Shown: in pieces, positions 56,724-64,000 of the stretch
How the letters are laid out: the number at the start of each line of letters is the position of its first letter
How positions within the stretch are numbered: the first letter of the stretch is position 1
Origin: Berberis thunbergii
Lineage: Eukaryota > Streptophyta > Magnoliopsida > Ranunculales > Berberidaceae
NCBI GenBank assembly: GCA_003290165.1
Contig: QNQO01000202.1
Location: 806,001 to 870,000, forward strand
Length of the DNA: 64,000 nucleotides
Direction of reading: 5' to 3'
The notes under the pieces: model-generated
Seen by the model: only the letters and a program-made list of their open reading frames with translations
Told to the model about the DNA's origin: nothing
The model's database searches: none
Position numbers and translations under genes: made by a program

Positions 56724-58065
56724 GCACCATATGCAGGTGGGTGACTGTATGTTACTAGAGGAACACTTGAAAGCTGACTGTATGTCCCTAGAGAAACAGT
56801 TGGTGGTTGACTGTATGCATATGTGTGCCTTCCAGCTGAGATGGTGTAGCGGGTGGCCCATATCCTGGAGTTGCATACATTTTCTGCTGATCCTAAGGTG
56901 GAACTTGAGATGTAGTATCGAGATCGTTATTTTGGGTAGCTACCGGTGGGGCCTGGCCATAGCCATAGCTAGCATCAACCTGGGCAGATCCTGTTTCAGT
57001 CTGTATTGGTTGCCCATAGTAATTGTATCCCGTGTTTGGTTGAGGCTGCGGAGGTACAGCTGATGGGTTTGACTGGTCCCATTCGGTTGCCTGAGGGGGG
57101 TAGTTGGAATAATACGGAGGAGGGGGAGCAGAATTTGTCCTAGGCTGTGCATACCCATAACCAGGTTGCTGCATTGGGCCAAATGAGTTATGGTCGAGTG
57201 GTTAAGGCCTTGTGGGATTTATCCCCAGGTCCTTGCTTCGAGACCCTCCGGCGGCATAATTTCTTTCGGAGTGATGTTGGCCTATAGGCGGCACCTCGGG
57301 GGATAGGTTACGGATCCTATCAAACACCGACTTGCCTTCCAAAAAAAAAAAAAAGGTTGCTGCATTGGAGGTTGGCCCCAATTGGCAGGAGGGCGGTAAC
57401 CCTGCTATGTGTAGTTACTGGGATTAGATAGAAGCCTTGCACGATTCCCAGTGATTACATTGTTGACTAGTTCTTTCGCTGATTCAATTTGCTCTTTTGT
57501 GCCATTTATGTAGACCGTTCTTTTAGTTGACATATCACCAGGTGGAAGATGTAATGGTATAATTTGAATACGAGCTCCAAACCTGTTTTGCATGTTCTTG
57601 ATGGTCTCACCCCCTTTACCAATCATTATAGCAACCTTGTCATTAGGAATCTTCATCGTAAATTGTTCAACTCCATGTGGCAGTGAACTCAATCCATGCC
57701 ATGTAGTAGGAGCAAACCCTCCTGCATCTGTCTCTGCAATGACATCATTGATGACTTGTTCTGCCTTGCTAACTTGCTCCGGTGTACCCGACGATGTCAC
57801 ATCTCTTGTTTGAGATGAGAGATCAACATTCGTATCCTTAGTTATTTGGATTCTTGCTCCTGATTGATGCTGGAGGTATTTTATAGTTTCACCTCCTTTA
57901 CCAATAATAACGCCAACCTTCCCATTTGGAATTGTTATATGCTTGCTCATGCTCTGACCATAAGATGCAGCTGGTTGTACAAGATATGGAGTTGATCCAA
58001 CTTGTGAGTTTGCGGCCAGCTGACTTGCAGGCTTTGGTGCAACATCTGGCACCAAATTAGAGAGT
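56724..58065 (-). pseudogene. Intronless KH-domain (FUBP-like) retropseudogene
   Basis: Minus-strand copy of the C-terminal two thirds of a plant FUBP-type RNA-binding protein. Two KH domains are clear: IPNGKVGVIIGKGGETIKYL (about 57940) and IPNDKVAIMIGKGGETIKNM (about 57650), each with the GXXG loop as GKGG. A Pro/Gln/Tyr-rich tail follows (for example QQPGYGYAQP). No introns interrupt two KH domains and the tail, so it looks retrocopied. Damage: a stop at 57405 after PSNYT, a SINE at 57178-57354 splitting the tail, and frameshifts near 56893-56830. The 5' part of the parent (first KH domain) is absent and is replaced by gag sequence in the same frame. Confidence 0.82.
57178..57354 (+). mobile_element. 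tRNA-derived SINE in the KH pseudogene
   Basis: 177 bp with a perfect 14-bp target duplication GGTTGCTGCATTGG (57164-57177 and 57355-57368). Box A-like GGTCGAGTGGTTAAGG at 57193-57208 and box B-like GGTCCTTGCTTCGAGACC at 57226-57243 form a tRNA-Ser/Leu-like head. The element ends in 14 A residues. It interrupts the QQPGYGY tail coding of the pseudogene, so it is younger than that copy. Confidence 0.93.
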
Positions 58066-58561
58066 TTTTCAAACTCGGTAATAAATGAGCGAACTGTGCC
58101 TCGTTGTACTAACTTGGAAAGAGAACTACACGTATCGATATGTTTGCAAGAGCCAAGCAAAGAGCTTTCGAAAACTGTTGCCAAGTTAATGTGCCCAGTG
58201 ATTGGCGAATCCATCGGTACCAAGAGTTGGCATCACCCTGAAGGTGAAGAGCGACAATGGGAAACATCTGTTCGCTGGAAAGGCCGTTGAGTTCCTGATA
58301 CTGCTCGACTTGAAATAACCAACCATGCGGTTCAGTTCCATCGAAACAAGGTAAATCAATACGGAGGCCCTTGCCAGAAATAGAAAGAATTGGCCGTTGT
58401 TGTTCCGGTTGAACGTATGGTGCCGGGCAATATTGCTGGAGATTCCTTAATGCCTCTAGAATAGTGGCATTAGTGGTCTCAAGTGTGTGGAGGTGGGATG
58501 AAATCTCGACAACTTGAGTAGTAAGCTCATTGACTTTCTCTTGTAATTCAACAACAATCAT
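58066..58561 (-). pseudogene. LTR-retrotransposon gag fragment fused to the KH pseudogene
   Basis: Starts at an ATG at 58561 with a coiled-coil-like lead (VELQEKVNELTTQV) and then the Ty3/gypsy gag core: LPCFDGTEPHGWLFQVEQY, LHLQGDANSWYRW and, after one frameshift near 58150, LSKLVQRGTVRSFITEFEKL. The gag stops at about EKLSNLV and the next codons read directly into KH-protein sequence (PDVAPKPASQL) in the same frame. No LTR, primer site, protease or pol was found around it. Confidence 0.8.
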
Positions 58562-58566
58562 TATAA

Positions 58567-61489
58567 AGAGGAGGGTAATAAAACAATTTTATTACAGTCA
58601 AAACTAAAATAAAATAAATAAATAAATAATTGAAATTATAATAAAACAATGAGTTTCTTGTTCACCCCCTTATTTCGTTTTCGTTTTCTTCGAAAATAAA
58701 ACAATGAGTTTCTTGTTCTCCCTAGATGTATTTCTATTTTTATTTTTATTTTTATTGCTTTTTGGAATAGGAGTTGAAGGGTATCTTCTTTTGTGTCAGT
58801 AATCATACCTCCCTTATCTTTACATGTACTTGTGTTTGACCAAAGCGTAAACTTGGAATCAATCATCTTGTGATTTTTTTTTTACATTGTATGTTTGACA
58901 GACAAATTGACTAAATTCATTTTAGTGGTCTATTTGTACATTTGCATCATCTGTAGTGCTTATTTGGAAGGGTTAAGTAGACTAAGGTCTAAACCAAATC
59001 GAATTGGGGGCCTTGTTGCGGTCTAGATTGAGGGAGGGGTTGCATCCCATTTGCAATATTAGAATGATACTATTATCTTCAAGTCCAAGTCGCCATATCC
59101 AGCTTGAAAACAATTTCTCTAAAAGCTTGGAGTCTGGAATTTGTCTATTTGGGATTACTAATATGATTTCATCATAACCATTGAATTATTTTTTTAAAAC
59201 ACTTTCCAATCCATGGATGAGAGATTATCTTAGGGCTGGTCATTTTAATTGGTGTATACTGGATGTATATTGCTTGTATAGGGAAATGACAGGTTTCATT
59301 TCTGATAATCCATTATGAGATTTTAGGCATGTTTGAGAATGAGGTTGCCTTATTTGTGGTATTTTGTGTCGCAAACACGTGATCTTTACTATTGTGATCT
59401 ATTTGATGTATGAGTTTTTCCTACTTTGCTGGGTTCATGTTTTGGGTATTTGCATGATTCTACGAAGTTACATTTGTATGTTTGTGACTTAAATTTGATT
59501 TTTATGTAGATTGCGTTGCTGAAAAGAATTTATTTCTTGTATTAAATGAATTTTGATCCCCGCCCTATTACAAAAAGTTTGTATATGAAAATGTTGGTTG
59601 CCCAAAAATGTGGGTGGATATGATTGTGAATCGATTCATAAATGACAAAATGTCATCGTGGATGAATTTTGAAATATCAAAAATAAATGATATTGGTAAA
59701 CTTTGACTTCTGAAAATTTAAATCACCTGAAATTGTATCACTTAGAACTACCACACATCTTTTGTTTATTATTTCCCCTCTCCTACTAGAGAAACTAAAT
59801 GACTAGTGGGTCGTCTTGCAGAGATGGAGCTCATATTTCCTACTAGAGAAACTAAAATAACCTTTGGGCTAGTCTTGCGGAAATGAGGTGAATTTGTATG
59901 CCTAAGATAAGCTTTGATATTTATCCGTAAAAAATGTGACGTGAGTTTATGCTCATTGATAGCCCAAGAGTGGCTTTAGGTACTCATATAGTTAGGAGTA
60001 TCCGCGATGCATGCCTGTATGTGATGTCGCCACTTGGGCATGGATGACGGAAAAATCCTCCTTTATATAAGAGAGACATACGGGTATGTATGTTCGGCAT
60101 GGAGATGGTGCAAATGTTGTATCGTCTAAGGGATAATTCCGTTAAAAGATGAATCAAATTCAAATAACAATGAATAAACTACGTTTTTATTGTTTCTAAT
60201 CCTTTTCATGCAGAATGACAAGTCCACTAATATTTCTGCAGGTCAGACTTGCCATAGTCAATTTCTACCGGGTAAGTACAAGTAGGTGCATATTTATTTA
60301 TTAGGATGAAGATATGAATGCCTCGTGGAGGAACTACCTGTTTGTTTTGGTTACTTTGTCGTATTATATTTTTCGGTCATGCCCTACAATTTCCTTTATT
60401 GATTTTTGGGAATAAAGAAATTTCACACCAGCTCTATTGCTGACCCAAGTGGGCTTTGGCTTCTTGGGTACATTCCTACGGGAATGTACCCGACTAGCTT
60501 ATTTTCAAGGTTTAGTAATCTCGGGTGGGCTTAGAGCATTTCGTTTAATACGTGACAAACATTGTTGGGAGCTGCACGTTGTTCGAAATATTAAGTCATT
60601 TTTATTTGTAGGTGACAATTTAATTCTTGTAATTAGAACTCGGAGTTATTTATTATTTTTTTGGGAGAGTTACATTCGTGAATTGTTGAACTTGTTAGCG
60701 TTGGTTTTACGAGTTAAATTATTTTTTCCCTTTTGATGGACTTTTAAATCAGTAGTTTTATTTTTTTCTATTTGGTAAATTGTGCAATTGATTATTTCTC
60801 GTAGATGCCAAACTGTTACTTTTTGTGAATGACCTCATGTCCCGAATTTTGGAAAAAATGAATAATCTTACGTGAATTTTGGAATTTTCGTTTTCTTCAA
60901 AAATTGGGGCGTGACAATTGTTGGTGTAGGGAGGGAACTGTTGGCGGTGCGTTGAAGGATGATTGTTATGGAGTTATTGGTGATACGCAAGAAGAGTGAT
61001 GGCTGGTGAAAAACGAAGTAACAAGAAAACTTTTTGATTCAGAATCGATGAGCTTAAAAAGTGTGGATAATCATAGTCCGGAGATGGAAAGAGAAAATGG
61101 AGAGGTGTTTTTAAATAGAGAAACAGGGGAGTGTTCGGTTAGCTTTCGCTCTCCAATCCATATCTCATGCGGGCCTAATTCTTTCTCCCTCTTTTTGTAA
61201 AGAATCAATGATTGTAGCTTAGCCTTATAGCTCTCTCGTTAGAGGACTGTTTTTCTTACGATCAAGTTTTCATTAGTTATGGTGAAATATAGAATTGGCT
61301 TGGCTCTGAATCATGACAAATCAAGTAAACTGTGCATTTACCATAAGAAAAATCAAGTAATGTCCATACACAGCAAGTACCACCCTCGTATCTAATGCAT
61401 GGTTTTTAATATGTAGGACAAGATACTTAGCTTCATATCATCACATCATCCCTCCCATACACACTCAACTGAACTGTTCAAGTGAACAA
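58567..61489. other. Intergenic, nothing firmly recognised
   Basis: No gene is supported. A 24-base string (AATAAAACAATGAGTTTCTT ...) is repeated at about 58641 and 58696. Around 60430-60920 the sequence has an LTR-like flavour (TACATTCCTACGGGAATGTA palindrome at about 60470-60489 and GGGGCGTGACA at 60907-60917) but no paired LTR was seen. Confidence 0.5.
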
Positions 61490-61724
61490 TGTTAACTTGT
61501 AGAGAAAGCAATGAGAAAATAGAAATGCTTTTCTGTATTTCCATATATCGTAATTGTCTTTGATACATTGTTTATATAGACTATTTAGCAATGCCAAGCT
61601 GGCAAGTCTTAACTAACAAACTTAGACCAGAATAGCTAACAGCAGTCTAACATCATTAGCTAATTACACTTGACATAAGAATAGCTAACAGCAGTCTAAC
61701 ATCATTAGCTAATTACACTTGACA
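61490..61724 (-). repeat. 3' LTR of a copia element, with duplicated outer end
   Basis: 235-bp LTR on the minus strand, starting TGTCAAGTGTAATTAGC after the polypurine tract GGGGGG and ending CAAGTTAACA. Its first 48 bases (minus orientation) are present twice in tandem (61677-61724 and 61629-61676). The flank AACAA (61485-61489) is the candidate target duplication; its partner lies outside the window. Confidence 0.88.
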
Positions 61725-63010
61725 TCCCCCCTTAAACTAAGTGTAGATATATCCACTACACTAAGTTTATTGCGCAGTAACAGAAACCTGGAATGTCCAA
61801 GAGCTTTTGTAAAAATGTCTGCAACCTGACTAGCTGCTGAAATATGTTGAACATAAATGATCTTTCGAGCAACTTTCTCACGTACAAAGAAAACATCTAT
61901 CTCAATGTGCTTAGTCCGAGAATGAAGCACAGGATTGGCACTAAGCATGACTGTGCTCTTGTTATCACACCAGATAATGGGAGTAGAAACACTAATTTTT
62001 AACTCAGAAAAGAGTGACTGTAACCATGTGAGTTCAGCCGTAAGAGCAGCAAGACTTCGGTACTCAGCTTCAGTGCTACTTCTCGAGACAATGCTCTGTT
62101 TCTTTGAGGACCAAGAAATAAGGTTGGCACCCAAATAGACGCAATAACCAGAGGTTGACCGTCTGTCAGTGGGATCAGATGCCCAATCTGCATCGCAGTA
62201 ACCAGTTAAATTGAAAGAAGGAGTTGGAGCTATATGTAGGCCAAACTTAGAAGTAGCTTTGAGATAGCGCAAAATTCTCTTTACAACACGCCAATGTGAT
62301 TCAAGGGGGTTTTGCATAAACTGGCAAACTCTATTCACTGAGTAAGCAATCTCAGGTCTTGTGATTGTAACATACTGTAATGCACCAACTATGCTTCTAT
62401 ATAGATGAACATCTTGAATTGGATCACTGCCAGTGGCATACAGTTTTTCACCACCACTCATAGGAGTAGGTAAGCCATTGGCAAACTGCATTTTGGCACG
62501 ACATAAGATATCATTAACATACTTGGACTGTGACAAGAACAAGCCACTGCTAGTTTGTTGAACCTGAATACCAAGGAAATAATGAGCTGAACCCAGATCT
62601 TTCAATGAGAATTGTGCATTTAGTTGAATAATCAACTGTGATACATCCTGTGAATTTGCTCCAGTGACAAGTATATCATCCACATAAACCAGAAGAAATA
62701 TAGGAGAAGGAGACAGTCTGATGAATAGAGAAGAATCAGACTTAGTGGATGTAAAACCAAGCATGTGAAGAGTATGTTGAAGTTTATCAAACCAGGCCCG
62801 AGGAGCTTGTTTGAGACCATACAGAGCCTTGTTTAGCTTGCAAACTGCCCTAGGACGTGAAGAATCAATGAAGCCAGGAGGTTGCATCATGTAAACTTCT
62901 TCTTGAAGATCTCCATTCAGAAAAGCATTATTGACATCTAATTGAGAGACTGACCAACCATAAGTAACTGCCAGTGAGAGTATTATTCTGATTGTAGTGG
63001 GTTTAACCAC
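61725..63010 (-). CDS. Ty1/copia reverse transcriptase and RNase H
   Basis: About 430 codons open from the RT start to a stop at 61709. RT landmarks in order: VNNAFLNGDLQEEVYMMQPP, YGLKQAPRAWF, LLVYVDDILVTG (catalytic YVDD intact) and VGALQYVTITRPEIAYSV. RNase H follows with GYCDADWASDPTDRRSTSGY, SSTEAEYRSL, WCDNKST and the terminal VADIFTKAL. All catalytic motifs are present, so this part is young. It is separated from the upstream pol frame (62983-63951) by a single-base frameshift near 63035-63041. Typical copia order and short LTR; lineage (Ale or Ivana type) is a guess. Confidence 0.93.
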
Positions 63011-63951
63011 TGGACTGAAGGTTTCAGCATAATCAAACCAGCTACTTGTTGAAACCCTCTAGCCACCAAACGAGCTTTGTATCTGTAAACTGACCCATCG
63101 GCATTCTCCTTGATCTTGAAAAGCCATTTACAACCAACAATTGATCTATGTTCTGGAGGATCTACCAGTGACCATGTGTTGTTCCTCATTAGAGCTAAAT
63201 ATTCATCTTGCATAGCAGACATCCAGTGAGGAGTTTCTAATGCTTCACTCATATTGGAAGGCTCAGCTGAGGTCATGTAAACTTTGGGCTTATAAACACC
63301 AGTTTTTGACCTCGTGATCATAGGATGTCCAGTTGCAGTAATAGGAGCCATACTAGGTGCAGTACTAGGAGCCATACTAGGTGCAGTACTAGGAGCCATA
63401 CTAGGTGCAGTACTAGAAACAATATTGGGTGCAATAGGACTGTAAACAGGGCTAGGAGCAGGGCCTTGAGCAGGGCTAGGAGCAGGACTATGAGCAGGAC
63501 TGTGAGTTATATGAGAAGTATTTTGATGCAATATTGGATTAGAGGGAGTAACCAATGGACCATGTGATGTCACATGATAAGGTTGAGGAGAAAATAATGG
63601 AATATTGGCTGGAATAGATGTATGACATTCAGTGGCTGAAATGGGTGTAGATGAACTAGGATACCACCTAGTATAAGGAAAGTGAGTTTCTCTGAACAAA
63701 ACATCTCTAGACAGATAAATACGCCCAGTAGAAGAAAGACATTTGTATCCTTTATGTTGTAGGCTATAACCCAGAAAAATGCACTCAGCTGATCTAAACT
63801 GAAGCTTATTTGAATTATAAGGTCTTATATTTGGGAAACATGAGCAACCAAACACTTTTAAAGCCTTATAATCAGGAACCCTGTGATATAGCATTTCAAA
63901 AGGAGAACAACCCTTGAGAACAGTGGATGGGACTCTATTGATAAGATACAC
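62983..63951 (-). CDS. Copia integrase C-terminus and linker (partial pol)
   Basis: 322 codons, running on toward the window edge. It starts within the integrase (YLINRVPSTVLKGCSPFEML), then KVFGCSCFPNIRPYN, the IFLGYS box and the GYKCLSSTGRIYLSRDVLF tail. A Pro/Ser/Ala linker contains a tandem 8-residue repeat (APSMAPST, coded by 24-bp repeats at about 63348-63419). It ends with the RT start (WLFKIKENADGSVYRYKARL) before the frameshift. Gag, protease and the integrase core should lie beyond position 64000. Confidence 0.9.
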   Translation of the reverse strand: MYLINRVPSTVLKGCSPFEMLYHRVPDYKALKVFGCSCFPNIRPYNSNKLQFRSAECIFLGYSLQHKGYKCLSSTGRIYLSRDVLFRETHFPYTRWYPSSSTPISATECHTSIPANIPLFSPQPYHVTSHGPLVTPSNPILHQNTSHITHSPAHSPAPSPAQGPAPSPVYSPIAPNIVSSTAPSMAPSTAPSMAPSTAPSMAPITATGHPMITRSKTGVYKPKVYMTSAEPSNMSEALETPHWMSAMQDEYLALMRNNTWSLVDPPEHRSIVGCKWLFKIKENADGSVYRYKARLVARGFQQVAGLIMLKPSVQWLNPLQSE

Positions 63952-64000
63952 TGATGTTTTGACAGCCTCATCCCAGAATTTGAGTGGAAGTGAAGAATGA
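63952..64000 (-). pseudogene. Copia integrase coding, running off the window
   Basis: The last 49 bases continue the integrase frame upstream of 63951 (reading LPLKFWDEAVKTSV toward TSVYLINR on the minus strand). The open frame extends past the right edge. Confidence 0.75.

Noticed and set aside
60437..60736. 99-codon frame as a gene
   Set aside because: No family similarity, with no supporting splice structure; the surrounding DNA looks like worn LTR sequence.
1..64000. CRISPR array, bacterial operon, restriction or defence system
   Set aside because: Spliceosomal introns, plant transcription factors and plant transposons show a nuclear eukaryotic genome; the short tandem repeats lack spacer structure.

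Overview
This is nuclear DNA of a flowering plant, most likely a eudicot. It carries intron-rich plant genes (MLO, ARF3/ETTIN, a plastid-targeted membrane protein, a DUF599 protein), Ty1/copia and Ty3/gypsy LTR elements, hAT, PIF/Harbinger and Mutator-like elements, tRNA-derived SINEs, an endogenous Caulimoviridae relic and a decayed nuclear copy of plastid 16S rDNA. The species cannot be named from the sequence. Genes fill a small part of the window; transposons and their nested remains fill most of the rest.

Layout. 1-4160: a complete 14-exon MLO gene (minus strand, 497 aa), with two hairpin elements of one family in introns 4 and 5. 5861-8935: a decayed copia element (minus). 8936-12690: a Caulimoviridae relic interrupted by an inverted copia integrase fragment. 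13693-25418: a complete 10-exon ARF3/ETTIN gene (minus, 715 aa) with two tasiR-ARF target sites and a 6.6-kb intron 8 that holds a SINE, a small LTR element with a hAT insertion in its 3' LTR, and a second hAT-like element. 28091-33700: a further hairpin element, a Tourist-like element and a tandem array carrying a PIF/Harbinger element. 36790-37793 plus 46973-47041: a nuclear plastid DNA insertion (rrn16 and its upstream region) split by a 9.2-kb gag-only LTR element that itself contains a hAT. 49814-53139: a four-exon plastid membrane protein gene (plus). 54528-55568: a two-exon DUF599 gene (minus), convergent with it. 56724-58561: a retrotransposon gag fragment joined to an intronless KH-domain pseudogene that carries a SINE. 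61490-64000: a young copia element (minus) running off the right edge.

The four host genes do not form a pathway or cluster. The main interest is in how the elements can be dated and dissected from the sequence alone. Several insertions have perfect target-site duplications, and two have a paralogous unoccupied site within the window. The best candidates for something undescribed are the Mutator-like foldback family with 9-10 bp target duplications (four members) and the gag-KH chimera.
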